DNA from: Nocardia alni
Lineage (GTDB): Bacteria; Actinomycetota; Actinomycetes; Mycobacteriales; Mycobacteriaceae
Length of the DNA stretch: 64,000 nt
NCBI RefSeq assembly: GCF_019038435.1
Contig: NZ_JAGPOX010000019.1
Span: 22,701 to 86,700 of the forward strand
Reading direction: 5' to 3'
The translations under genes were made by a program, and so were the position numbers. Under the pieces are notes generated by a model. It was not told where the DNA came from, did no database searches, and saw only the letters and a program-made list of their open reading frames with translations. Shown here piece by piece: positions 35,156 through 44,905 of the stretch. Position 1 is the first letter of the stretch, and each line of letters opens with the position of its first letter.

Positions 35156-35641
35156 GTGAGCATTCGAGACATTCCTGTCCGCACCCTCGCCGACCAACCC
35201 ACTACCCTGGCCGAGCTGACCGGTGACAAAGCGCTGCTGGTGGTCAACGTGGCCTCCAAGTGCGGCCTGACCCCGCAGTACTCGAGCCTGGTTGAGTTGC
35301 AGCAGACGTACGGTCCGCGCGGTTTCAGCGTGGTCGGCGTGCCCTGTAACCAGTTCATGGGCCAGGAGCCCGGCACCGCCGAGGAGATCGCAGAGTTCTG
35401 CTCGTCCACCTACGGCGTGGATTTCCCGCTGCTGGAGAAGGTCGACGTCAACGGCGATGAGCGCAGCGCGCTGTACCAGGAGCTGACGCAGACCACCGAC
35501 GCCGAGGGCGAGGCGGGCGATATCCAGTGGAACTTCGAGAAGTTCCTGGTAAGCCGCACGGGCGAGGTCGTCGGGCGGTTCCGTCCGCGCACCGAGCCCA
35601 AGGACCCCGCCGTCATCTCCGCGATCGAAGCCGCGCTCTAA
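35156..35641 (+). CDS. Glutathione peroxidase family thiol peroxidase
   Basis: Protein of 161 aa that reduces peroxides, in actinobacteria probably with thioredoxin or mycothiol-linked donors. Catalytic cysteine in NVASKCGLTPQY (Cys, not Sec), glutamine in GVPCNQFMGQEPG and tryptophan in DIQWNFEKFLV complete the tetrad with Asn. GTG 35156 gives the family start (SIRDIPVRTLA); ATG 35126 is in frame but has no ribosome site. It ends 4 nt from the convergent cyp51 stop. Confidence 0.92.
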   Translation: MSIRDIPVRTLADQPTTLAELTGDKALLVVNVASKCGLTPQYSSLVELQQTYGPRGFSVVGVPCNQFMGQEPGTAEEIAEFCSSTYGVDFPLLEKVDVNGDERSALYQELTQTTDAEGEAGDIQWNFEKFLVSRTGEVVGRFRPRTEPKDPAVISAIEAAL

Positions 35642-35645
35642 CACC

Positions 35646-36998
35646 TCAGCGACGTCGGCGGCGGTAGCGTACCGCGCAGGGCTGCTCGAGCTGGACCACC
35701 ATCTTGGAGTGGTCGTTGCGATAGCTGTCCGAGGGCTGGGCCATCTCGAACTCCCAGTCCCGCAACAGGATCGAGAAGATCGCCTGGAGCTGCATGGTCG
35801 CGAACGCCGCCCCGACGCAGCGGTGCCGGCCCGCGCCGAACGGGATCCAGGTCCAGCGGTTGAGTAGATCCTGCTGGTTCGGGTCGATGTACCGGTCCGG
35901 ATCGAAGTGGTCCGGGTCCGGGAAGTCCTCCGGGATGCGGTTGGAGACGGCGGGCGTGGCGGCCACGAGATCGCCGGGGGCGATGCGGTTTCCGCACACC
36001 TCGAATTCGTCGCGGGCCACCCGCATGAGGATGATCAGCGGCGGATGCAGTCGCAGCGTCTCCTTCAGGGTCGCCTCCAGCTGCGGAATCTGGCGCAGCG
36101 CATGGAAACTCACGTCCTGGCCGTCGGAGTAGAGCTCGTCCAGCTCGGTGACCACCCGGTTCAGGCGTTCGGGATGGCGCAGCAGTTCGATCACCGTCCA
36201 GGCCGCGGTGCCCGAGGTGGTGTGGTGTCCGGCGAACATCATCGAGATGAAGATGCCGGTGATCTCGCTGGCCGAGAAGCGTAGCCCGCCTTCTTCGTCG
36301 CGGATCGAGACCAGCACGTCGAGCATGTCGCGATCCTGTTTGCCCTCGGGCGGATTCGCGATACGGCCGTTCATGATCTCCTGGACCAGCTCGACCAGCT
36401 GGGCGCGCGCGGCGTCGCGGCGGCGGAAGCTCTCGATGGGCGCGTAGGGGTCGACGTAGCACAGTGCGTCGGTGCCCTGTTCGAGCTCGTGATAGAGATG
36501 CGCGAAGCGGCCGTCGAGTTCGTCGCGGAACTTCTTGCCGATCAAGCAGGAGGAGGACGTGTAGATGGTCAGCTCGGCGAAGAACTCCAGCAGGTCGATC
36601 TCGCCCTCGTCGCCCCAGCGCGACAGGATCGAATGCACCTCGCGGGCAATGGTTTCCGCGTGGCCGCGCATATGTTCGCCGCGCAGCGCCTGGTTGTGCA
36701 GCATCTCCTTGCGCCGCTCGGGGCTGGCGTCGAACACCACGCCCTCGCCGAAGATCGGCTTCATGAACGGATAGGCCGCACTCTGGTCGAGGTCCGAATC
36801 GGCTGAGCGGAAGAAGAATTCGTTCGCCTCCGCGCCGGTCAACAGGATCACGTCCTTATCGGCCAGCCGGAACGAGCCGACATCCCCGCATTCCTCGCGC
36901 ACGCGCCGCATCAGGGCGATCGGATCGGTGCGGAACTCTTCGAGATGGCCGTGCTCGTGCTCGCCCCCGGACACCTGCTGCGGCTTGACCACCGTCAT
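35646..36998 (-). CDS. cyp51: Sterol 14-alpha-demethylase CYP51
   Basis: P450 of 450 aa from ATG 36998. CYP51 removes the 14-alpha-methyl of lanosterol-type sterols; its role in sterol-consuming actinobacteria is unclear. The sequence follows Mycobacterium CYP51 closely: VSGGEHEHGHLEEFRTDPI, YPFMKPIFGEGVVFDASPER, I-helix MFAGHHTTSGTAAW, ExxR in KETLRLHPPL and haem loop FGAGRHRCVGAAFA. The ferredoxin and SDR that adjoin cyp51 in M. tuberculosis are 11-13 kb away here. A 17-bp motif shared with those genes lies 36 nt upstream. Confidence 0.95.
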   Translation of the reverse strand: MTVVKPQQVSGGEHEHGHLEEFRTDPIALMRRVREECGDVGSFRLADKDVILLTGAEANEFFFRSADSDLDQSAAYPFMKPIFGEGVVFDASPERRKEMLHNQALRGEHMRGHAETIAREVHSILSRWGDEGEIDLLEFFAELTIYTSSSCLIGKKFRDELDGRFAHLYHELEQGTDALCYVDPYAPIESFRRRDAARAQLVELVQEIMNGRIANPPEGKQDRDMLDVLVSIRDEEGGLRFSASEITGIFISMMFAGHHTTSGTAAWTVIELLRHPERLNRVVTELDELYSDGQDVSFHALRQIPQLEATLKETLRLHPPLIILMRVARDEFEVCGNRIAPGDLVAATPAVSNRIPEDFPDPDHFDPDRYIDPNQQDLLNRWTWIPFGAGRHRCVGAAFATMQLQAIFSILLRDWEFEMAQPSDSYRNDHSKMVVQLEQPCAVRYRRRRR

Positions 36999-37020
36999 CG
37001 CAAAACCCTTCAGCCGTATC

Positions 37021-37050
37021 GTGTCCACCAATGTGGACACCTGTCTGGAC
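37021..37050. promoter_or_regulatory. Operator A of the shared 17-bp motif, upstream of cyp51
   Basis: TGGACACCTGTCTGGAC at 37034-37050 matches three other sites in the window (39275, 46956, 47190). It overlaps a perfect 8-bp inverted repeat GTGTCCAC-CAAT-GTGGACAC (37021-37040). Likely target of the TetR encoded at 38676-39248. Confidence 0.7.
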
Positions 37051-37194
37051 GGTACTACGGATAAGCTGGGCGGACAAGCCCACGCGCCGTCGGTCCACGC
37101 TGACATGATCCCGACCGCATTGAGACTTATCGAGGAATATTCCGGGTAATCCATTGAAACCCTCACAGGGATATTCAATGACAGACTAGAAGGT

Positions 37195-37704
37195 ATGACT
37201 GTGGATGAAATCATCGAATTCGTAGCGGGCCTCGGCGATGTGCTAACCATGCGGCCGGGTCCGGAGGACGGCTCACCGAAGATCAGCTGGGGCGACGTGT
37301 TCTTCTACTACTCCGCGGACGGTCACACCCCGAGCGGGGTGCAGCCCTTCGCCACGATCGTGACCAAGGATTACCCCGACGACGACGCCTCACACCTGGA
37401 CCGCCCGGGCGCCTTCCGGGTGAACATGTCGGCGGGGTTGGTCGAATTCACCCGCTGGACCGGCCGCACCCCGAGTGAAATCTCCAGCGAGGACGTCGAT
37501 TACGCACACGACGACACCGTGCTACCCCATCCGGTCTACGGCACCGCGGGCTGGCTCTCGGTCACGAACCCCGGCCCGGACACCCAGGCGGCCGTCTACG
37601 ATCTGCTGAGCCTCGCCCACGCCCGCGCCCGGACCCGTTACGAACGCAACGAGGCTCGTGCGCAGAATGTTTCGCAGGTGTCGGAGTCGAATAGCCGGGC
37701 CTAG
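37195..37704 (+). CDS. DUF6194 family protein
   Basis: Soluble protein of 169 aa. Family landmarks: IIEFVAGLGDVLTMRPGPED, ISWGDVFFYYSADG, QPFATIVTKDYPDDD, LDRPGAFRVN and HPVYGTAGWLSVTNPGP. Its fold resembles small MmcQ/YjbR-like proteins by pattern; the function is not known. It reads alone between cyp51 (divergent) and an alpha/beta hydrolase (same strand, 92 nt on). Confidence 0.8.
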   Translation: MTVDEIIEFVAGLGDVLTMRPGPEDGSPKISWGDVFFYYSADGHTPSGVQPFATIVTKDYPDDDASHLDRPGAFRVNMSAGLVEFTRWTGRTPSEISSEDVDYAHDDTVLPHPVYGTAGWLSVTNPGPDTQAAVYDLLSLAHARARTRYERNEARAQNVSQVSESNSRA

Positions 37705-37796
37705 CCCGCTCACACGCGTCCGAGCGGTGCGGTAGGCATACGGACTCGCCGAGCGGATACCGATGAGTTCCGGACGCCGTATGCGTCACTACTGGT

Positions 37797-38666
37797 ATGA
37801 CGACGCATACGCTCGAAACCCCCGGTGCCCGAATCGTCTATGACCTTCATGGCCCGCTGCCCACGGCGGATGGCCGTCCCCCGCTGTTCATGATCGGCCA
37901 GCCCATGTGCGCGGACGGATTCACCGCGCTGGCCGGGTACTTTCCGGATCGCACCGTGATCACGTACGACCCGCGCGGCCTCGGCCGCAGCGCGCGTACC
38001 GATGGCCGGACCGACAATGTGCCCGAGGTGCAGGCGGCCGATATCCACGCGGTGATCGGCGCGCTGGGCGCGGGCCCGGTAGAGATGTTCGCCAGCAGCG
38101 GTGGTGCGGTCACCGCGCTGGCCCTGGTGACGGCACATCCGGACGATGTGCGCACCCTGGTGGCCCACGAACCCCCACTGGCCACCGCGCTGCCCGACGC
38201 GGCGGCGGCAGCTCGCGCGCTGTCCGGGATTCAGGCGGCCTACCAGGCCAAGGGCGTGGGCGCCGGAATGGCGAACTTCCTCGCCATGACCATGTGGCAG
38301 GGAGAATTCACCGACGCCTACTTCGACCGACCGCCGGCCGATCCGGCCATGTTCGGCATGCCGACCGAGGACGACGGCTCCCGTGACGACCCCCTGTTGT
38401 CGGACAACTCGGCCGCCGTCACCGCTTACCGCGCCGACATTCCCGCCCTGACCGCCGCCTCGACTCGCATCGTGCTGGGCGTTGCCGAGGAATCCGGCAA
38501 TACTTTCACCGCCCGCACCACGAAATCATTGGCCGCCCAGATGAATCGTTCCGCGGTGGTATTCCCCAGTCATCACGGCGGTTTCACCGGCGCGGACAGC
38601 CCTTATCCGGGGCAGCCAGAACCTTTCGCCGGTCTCCTTCGTGAAGTGCTCGAGAGTAGGTCCTGA
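37797..38666 (+). CDS. Alpha/beta hydrolase
   Basis: Hydrolase of 289 aa. DPRGLGRSARTDGR precedes the elbow ASSGGAV, which takes the place of GxSxG; the acid is near LGVAEESGN and the histidine in FPSHHGGFTG. This arrangement is common in small alpha/beta hydrolases annotated as putative esterases. Its stop lies 9 nt from the convergent tetR stop. It carries none of the 17-bp motif upstream and is probably independent. Confidence 0.85.
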   Translation: MTTHTLETPGARIVYDLHGPLPTADGRPPLFMIGQPMCADGFTALAGYFPDRTVITYDPRGLGRSARTDGRTDNVPEVQAADIHAVIGALGAGPVEMFASSGGAVTALALVTAHPDDVRTLVAHEPPLATALPDAAAAARALSGIQAAYQAKGVGAGMANFLAMTMWQGEFTDAYFDRPPADPAMFGMPTEDDGSRDDPLLSDNSAAVTAYRADIPALTAASTRIVLGVAEESGNTFTARTTKSLAAQMNRSAVVFPSHHGGFTGADSPYPGQPEPFAGLLREVLESRS

Positions 38667-38675
38667 GCGCGAGGA

Positions 38676-40041
<1,366 letters not shown>

Positions 40042-40274
40042 GACCACCGGGAATGTAGGTGCGGACGCGTGGACGACGGGCGGCATGAGCGCAGTCGCCT
40101 GCGACTTCACGCGATCGTCCGAGAGGTTGCGTGCCAACTGAACGCCTGATAGCTTCCTCTGTGTTCAGATAACAATGCTGACATTTGATTCACGGGGGAA
40201 CCAAAATATCTGGGAGCCATAGTGTTTCCGAGGGGGAATACCGGGGATTGAAAAGTCGGGGAGGAATCATTCAA

Positions 40275-40847
40275 ATGCGCGTTACTTCTGTTCGTACCAT
40301 CGGCCGTGCCCTGCTCGTCGCAGCGCTCCCGATGGCGGTCACCGTGGCCGTCACCAGCGCGGGATCCGCGACTGCCGCACCGGTCCAAACGCCTGCGGCA
40401 CAGACGATTACGGCCTCCGGCGTCGATCACGGAGTCCGATACAGCACAGCGATCGCCGGTGACGGCGTCGTCACCGACGTCTCCGCCGGGCACTTCGCAT
40501 TGAGCCCGGACAACAAGTCGGTCGCATTGACGAGCCCGACGGGTGCACACATCGTGACTGTGGCATTGAACATTCCGGTACAGGGCGGCAGCGTGGCTTT
40601 GACTCCGCGAATCGACCAGTCCGGCAAGAGCCTCACCCTCACGCCGGTCGCCGGCGGCTCATCGTGGCCGCGGCTTCAGGCGATGCTGCAGAAGGGTGCG
40701 ACGCAGGCCGCCATCGGTGGACTGATCGGATTCCTGCTGCCGCCAGGGGATTTCGTCGGCGCGGCCATCGGTGCTGCGATCGGCGAATACATCGCGAACG
40801 GACCTGTTGTTCTCAACACCGCCATCGCGGTCCTGCAGGGCCACTGA
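40275..40847 (+). CDS. Secreted protein with C-terminal glycine zipper
   Basis: Exported protein of 190 aa from ATG 40275, with GGGGAGG 10 nt upstream. Signal peptide: MRVTSVRTIGRALLVAALPM then a cleavage region GSATAAP. The middle is a beta-rich, Ser/Thr-rich region (GHFALSPDNKSVALTSPTG). The end holds small-residue repeats (IGGLIGFLLPPGDFVGAAIG, AAIGEYIANG) like a membrane-inserting glycine zipper. Proteins of this plan are common in Nocardia; function unknown. A terminator follows. Confidence 0.8.
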   Translation: MRVTSVRTIGRALLVAALPMAVTVAVTSAGSATAAPVQTPAAQTITASGVDHGVRYSTAIAGDGVVTDVSAGHFALSPDNKSVALTSPTGAHIVTVALNIPVQGGSVALTPRIDQSGKSLTLTPVAGGSSWPRLQAMLQKGATQAAIGGLIGFLLPPGDFVGAAIGAAIGEYIANGPVVLNTAIAVLQGH

Positions 40848-40865
40848 TCGTCCGACGCCACCGAC

Positions 40866-40897
40866 GCCCCTCGCCGAGCTCGATACCGGCGAGGGGC
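40866..40897. terminator. Bidirectional terminator
   Basis: GCCCCTCGCCG and its exact complement around a 10-nt loop, in the 92-bp gap between convergent genes. Confidence 0.85.
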
Positions 40898-40939
40898 ACC
40901 GAGTGGGCGCGTGTGAGCAAGCAGGACGCATCCAGCCGC

Positions 40940-42013
40940 TCAGGCCGGTTGCGACACGCAGTCGCAGGCCAGCCCGCCCGTGATGTCCATGGGGAGCGCG
41001 AGGTCGCGGAAGATCCCGTTGGCCGGGGTCGTCCGCGACAGGGCGTCGGCGGCCAGGATCATCGCGCCCCCGGTCCACGTGGTCCGCTCCTCCGGCCAGC
41101 GCTTGCCATCGGCGAAAACCAGTCCGGTCCAATAGGATCCGTCCGTCTCGCGCAGGTGCTGCATGGCGCCCAGCAGCCGGTGTGCCCGGTCGCGGTCGCC
41201 CAGGGCGTCCAATGCCATGACCAGCTCGCAGGTTTCCGCGCCGGTCACCCACGGATTGTCGTCGACGCAGCGGATGCCCAGATCACCGACGACGAAATCA
41301 TCCCAGCGCGAGTCGATCCGGACCATCGCGTCCGGCCCCTCGTACGCCCCGCACAGCACCGGGTAGTACCAGTCCATCGAGTAGCGGTCCTTCACGGAGA
41401 ACGCCTCCGGATGATGCCGGACGGCATGCCCCAGGCGCAGCGCGGCGGCCTCCCAATCGGGCTGGGCGATGCCCAGGGACCGAGCCAGGGCCAGCGCGCA
41501 GCGGATACTGTGGAACATACTGGAACAGCCGGTCAGCAGGGCCTCGTCGAGGATGCCGTCGCCGTCCCGCAGCCAGAAGATCTCGCCGTTGTGGCCCCGC
41601 TGCATGGATATGACGTAGGAGATCGCGGCGCGCACGGTGGGCCACATCCGGGCGCCGAAACTTCGGTCGCCGGTACAGCACACGTAATGCCAGACGCCGG
41701 TGGCGATATAGCCGCAGAAGTTGGTGTCGGTCTCGTGCTCCTCGACGACGCCGCCGCGAAACTGCCTGGGCCACGAGCCGTCCGGCCGCTGAGTCCGCGC
41801 CGACCAGGCATAGGCCGCGCGTGCCTCGCGCAGCATCCCGGTGACCGTGAGCGCCATCGCGTTCTCGATGTGATCCCACGGATCGGTGTGCCCGCCGGCG
41901 AACCAGGGCAGCGCTCCGTCCGATTCTTGTTGAGCTGCAATCGATTCGGCTGTCTGCAGGCACTGGGCGACGGTCAGGACGCCGGAGATCTCGGGTAGCC
42001 TATGCTTTCGCAC
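40940..42013 (-). CDS. Alpha/alpha-toroid protein annotated as prenyltransferase-like
   Basis: Protein of 357 aa. Repeated helical pairs with the pattern QESDGALPWFAGGHTDPWDH, RTQRPDGSWPRQF and LRETDGSYWTGLVFADGKRW are those of six-barrel toroids (squalene cyclase/prenyltransferase beta repeats or six-hairpin glycosidases). Aromatic and acidic residues line the repeats. Linked to a GT4 glycosyltransferase and a methyltransferase, a carbohydrate-active role is more likely than prenyl transfer. GTG start overlaps the upstream methyltransferase by 14 nt. Confidence 0.75.
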   Translation of the reverse strand: MRKHRLPEISGVLTVAQCLQTAESIAAQQESDGALPWFAGGHTDPWDHIENAMALTVTGMLREARAAYAWSARTQRPDGSWPRQFRGGVVEEHETDTNFCGYIATGVWHYVCCTGDRSFGARMWPTVRAAISYVISMQRGHNGEIFWLRDGDGILDEALLTGCSSMFHSIRCALALARSLGIAQPDWEAAALRLGHAVRHHPEAFSVKDRYSMDWYYPVLCGAYEGPDAMVRIDSRWDDFVVGDLGIRCVDDNPWVTGAETCELVMALDALGDRDRAHRLLGAMQHLRETDGSYWTGLVFADGKRWPEERTTWTGGAMILAADALSRTTPANGIFRDLALPMDITGGLACDCVSQPA

Positions 42014-42731
42014 GCCGCACCGCGGGTTTGGTGAAATACAGGGCGACGCTCTTGCCGATCAGCGGGTCCAGCGCGGCCTCCGCGGACCGGGTGAGCCGGG
42101 GGGCCTGCATCATGTCCCACACCAGGATTCGGTGATAGGAGCTCACCGCCCAGTGCTTCTCATCCGACACCCCGACGAGGCATTTGATCCACCAGTAGGG
42201 CGCATGCAGGGCATGGGCGTGCGCGCTGTGGATGAATCGCATGCCGTGGCGAGAAATCTTGCCGCGCAACGCGTCCGCGCGATAGATGCGGACGTGACCG
42301 CCCTCGTTGGCGTGGTATTCGTCCGAGAGCAGCCAGCAGATGCGCTCGGGAAGCCAGCGGGGGACCGTCACCACCAGCGCGCCGCCGGGCGCGGTGACCC
42401 GTACCAGTTCGGCGATCGCGCGGTCGTCCGCGGGGATGTGCTCCAGGATTTCCGAGGCGATGACGACGTCGAATTCCCCGTCCTGGTACGGCAAGGCCAG
42501 CGCATCGCCCTGCACGGTCTCGGCATTCGCGTGCGCGGGGGCCTCACCGGCCTCGGCCATCGCCCCGAACATGACCTTGACCTGAGCCAGGTCGTCGGCA
42601 CTCTGATCGAAGGCGACGATATCCGCGCCCCGGCGGTAGGCCTCGAAACTGTGCCGCCCCAGGCCCGCTCCCACATCGATGACCCGGGTGCCGGGGCCGA
42701 CGCCCAGGCGGTCGAAGTCGACGGTCAACAT
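42000..42731 (-). CDS. Class I SAM-dependent methyltransferase
   Basis: Protein of 243 aa. Motif I VIDVGAGLGRHSFEA, acidic loop IVAFDQSADDL, ETVQGDALALPYQDGEFDVV and SEILEHIPADDRAI form a complete Methyltransf_11 core. A C-terminal hydrophobic/aromatic part (HAPYWWIKCLVGVSDEKHW) may contact a lipid acceptor. Middle gene of the GT4-methyltransferase-toroid operon, 33 nt after the glycosyltransferase. Confidence 0.9.
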   Translation of the reverse strand: MLTVDFDRLGVGPGTRVIDVGAGLGRHSFEAYRRGADIVAFDQSADDLAQVKVMFGAMAEAGEAPAHANAETVQGDALALPYQDGEFDVVIASEILEHIPADDRAIAELVRVTAPGGALVVTVPRWLPERICWLLSDEYHANEGGHVRIYRADALRGKISRHGMRFIHSAHAHALHAPYWWIKCLVGVSDEKHWAVSSYHRILVWDMMQAPRLTRSAEAALDPLIGKSVALYFTKPAVRRAKA

Positions 42732-42764
42732 TCGGCGCTCTGCTCCTATCTCGGAATTCCGGCT

Positions 42765-43988
42765 TCAGCCCAACGGCTTTCGGGCGATGGCCCGCTCATA
42801 GACCGAAACGGTCTGCGCGGCAACGGCCTCCCAGCTGAATACCGCCAGCGCCCTGGCTCGCCCGGCGGCGCCGAGTTCGTCGAGGCGATGCCGGGAATCC
42901 AGCAGACCCCCGATGGACCTGGTCAATTCGCCGACGTTGCCCGGCTCGACCAGTTCGGCGCAGCCGCCGACCACCTCGGGCAGCGCACCGGCGCGACTGG
43001 CGACCAGCGGGGTGCCGCTGGCCATGGCCTCCACGGCCGGCAGCGAAAAGCCCTCGTACATCGAGGGGATGCAGGCGATCTCGGCCGAACTCAGCAGTTC
43101 GGCCAGGGCGGTGTCGGACAGCCCGCTGCTCACCGTCACGATATCGGCGATGCCGAGTTCGGCGATCAACTTCTGCGTGGGGCCGTCGGTGTCCAGCTTG
43201 GCGACCAGTTGCAACTCCACATCGTGCGACAGACGAAGCCGCGATACCGCGTGCAGCAGGTGGCTGATGCCCTTGAGTGGTTTGTCCGCGCTGGCGACCG
43301 CGACGATGCGCCCGGGCGCCCGCGCCGAGCGCGGCCGGAACAGCTCGGTGTCGACACCCAGCGGTACCACTCGCAGTTGGTTCGAGGAGACGCCGAAGTC
43401 GTCCGCGATATCGGCGGCCGAGGACGAGGAGACGGTGACCAGATCCGGAATCTGCCGGGCCACCCGCTGCTGCATGCCCAAAAAGCCGTACCAGCGGTGC
43501 ACGAGCGGTTTTCGCCACAGGCGCGCGGCTGCCAGATCCACCGATCGGTCCCGCGTGATCGGGTGGTGGATGGTCGCCACGACCGGCAGGCGCCGGGCGA
43601 TGTCCAGTAGCCCGTAGCCCAGGCACTGATTGTCGTGTACCACATCGAAATCCGCTGTCCGCGTGCTCAACAGCCGCGCGGCGCGCAGGCTGAAGGTGCG
43701 CGGCTCGGGAAATCCGGCGGTCCACATGGTGCCCAGCTCCAGCAGATCGATCCGGTCGCGGATCTCACCGGGGCGCGGCGTGCGGAACGGATCGGAGTCG
43801 CGGTACAGATCGAGGCTGGGCACCTCGGTCAGCCGCACACGAGGATCGAGCAGTTCCGGGTAGGGCTGTCCCGAAAAGACTTCCACCTCATGGCCCAGTT
43901 CGGCCAGGCCCGCGCTCAGATACCTGACATATACTCCCTGGCCCCCACAATGTGTCTTGCTGCGGTAGGACAGCAGGGCGATGCGCAC
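42765..43988 (-). CDS. Family 4 glycosyltransferase
   Basis: GT-B enzyme of 407 aa. The N-terminal GGQGVYVRYLSAGLAELGHEV glycine loop, the middle VPLGVDTELFRP and the EX7E motif EGFSLPAVE with MASGTPLVASRAGALPEVVGG define GT4. It transfers a sugar from an NDP donor to an unknown acceptor, perhaps a lipid or polyprenyl carrier. It heads the methyltransferase/toroid operon and begins 50 nt after the LLM gene stop on the same strand, so it may extend that transcript. Confidence 0.93.
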   Translation of the reverse strand: MRIALLSYRSKTHCGGQGVYVRYLSAGLAELGHEVEVFSGQPYPELLDPRVRLTEVPSLDLYRDSDPFRTPRPGEIRDRIDLLELGTMWTAGFPEPRTFSLRAARLLSTRTADFDVVHDNQCLGYGLLDIARRLPVVATIHHPITRDRSVDLAAARLWRKPLVHRWYGFLGMQQRVARQIPDLVTVSSSSAADIADDFGVSSNQLRVVPLGVDTELFRPRSARAPGRIVAVASADKPLKGISHLLHAVSRLRLSHDVELQLVAKLDTDGPTQKLIAELGIADIVTVSSGLSDTALAELLSSAEIACIPSMYEGFSLPAVEAMASGTPLVASRAGALPEVVGGCAELVEPGNVGELTRSIGGLLDSRHRLDELGAAGRARALAVFSWEAVAAQTVSVYERAIARKPLG

Positions 43989-44038
43989 GCTGGTACCTCA
44001 CTCTCGAGTGGTCGAACAATAAGGAATCAGAAGGTGAC

Positions 44039-44890
44039 TCAGGATCGGATATCGAGTTTGGCGGACAACCGGTCCAGATACGCCAGTACGTCCGGTTCCG
44101 GCTTGTCCGGCAGCCCGAACAGTACATCGGTGACCCCGGCCGCCGCCCAGTCGGCCAGTGCCTGCGGATCGGGCTTGCCCGCCAGCGCGACCACGCGCGG
44201 TACGCCGTCGCGGCCCTCCTCCTGCCATACCTTGCGCAGCAGTTGCATGCGCTCGAGCAGCAGATGCGTCTCGTACGGGGTGGTGATCCAGCCGTCCGCC
44301 GACTTGGCGATCCAGCGGAAACCCTGTTCGGTGCCCGCGGTGCCGATCAGCACCGGCACATGGGACTGCGTCGGCTTCGGAAAGGCCCAGCTGGGGCCGA
44401 ATTTCACGAATTCGCCGTCGTAGGAGGCCTCGTCCTGGGTCCACAGTGCCCGCATCGCCTCGAGATATTCGCGCAGCGCGGTGCGCCGCCGCTTGCCGGG
44501 GATGCCGTGATCGGCGAGTTCATCGGTGTTCCAGCCGAATCCGGCGCCGAGGGACACCCGGCCACCGGACAGGTGATCGAGCGAGGCGATGGTCTTGGCC
44601 AGGGTGATCGGGTCGTGTTCGGTGGGCAGCGCGACCGCCGTGGACAATTCGATGCGCTCGGTCACCGCGGCGGCCATGCTCAGCGCGACCCACGGATCGA
44701 GGGTGCGCATGTAGCGGTCGTCGGGCAGACTGGCATCGCCTGTCAGTGGGTGCGCCGCTTCGCGTTTCACCGGAATATGAGTGTGTTCGGGCACGAAGAA
44801 CGACGCGAAGCCGCGCTCCTCCGCGGCCTTCGCCGCCGCGGCCGGGGCGATGCCGCGGTCACTGGTGAACAGTACGATGCCGAAACGCAT
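44039..44890 (-). CDS. LLM-class F420-dependent oxidoreductase
   Basis: TIM-barrel oxidoreductase of 283 aa. Family markers: ERGFASFFVPEHTHIP, LSTAVALPTEHDPITLAKTI, LDHLSGGRVSLGAGFGWN and ADGWITTPYET. F420 specificity is inferred from the subfamily and the organism type. It follows the flavoprotein gene by 15 nt in the CMD-flavoprotein-LLM operon headed by motif C, suggesting oxidation or reduction of a sterol or terpenoid intermediate. Confidence 0.9.
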   Translation of the reverse strand: MRFGIVLFTSDRGIAPAAAAKAAEERGFASFFVPEHTHIPVKREAAHPLTGDASLPDDRYMRTLDPWVALSMAAAVTERIELSTAVALPTEHDPITLAKTIASLDHLSGGRVSLGAGFGWNTDELADHGIPGKRRRTALREYLEAMRALWTQDEASYDGEFVKFGPSWAFPKPTQSHVPVLIGTAGTEQGFRWIAKSADGWITTPYETHLLLERMQLLRKVWQEEGRDGVPRVVALAGKPDPQALADWAAAGVTDVLFGLPDKPEPDVLAYLDRLSAKLDIRS

Positions 44891-44905
44891 GCGTGAGTAT
44901 TCCTT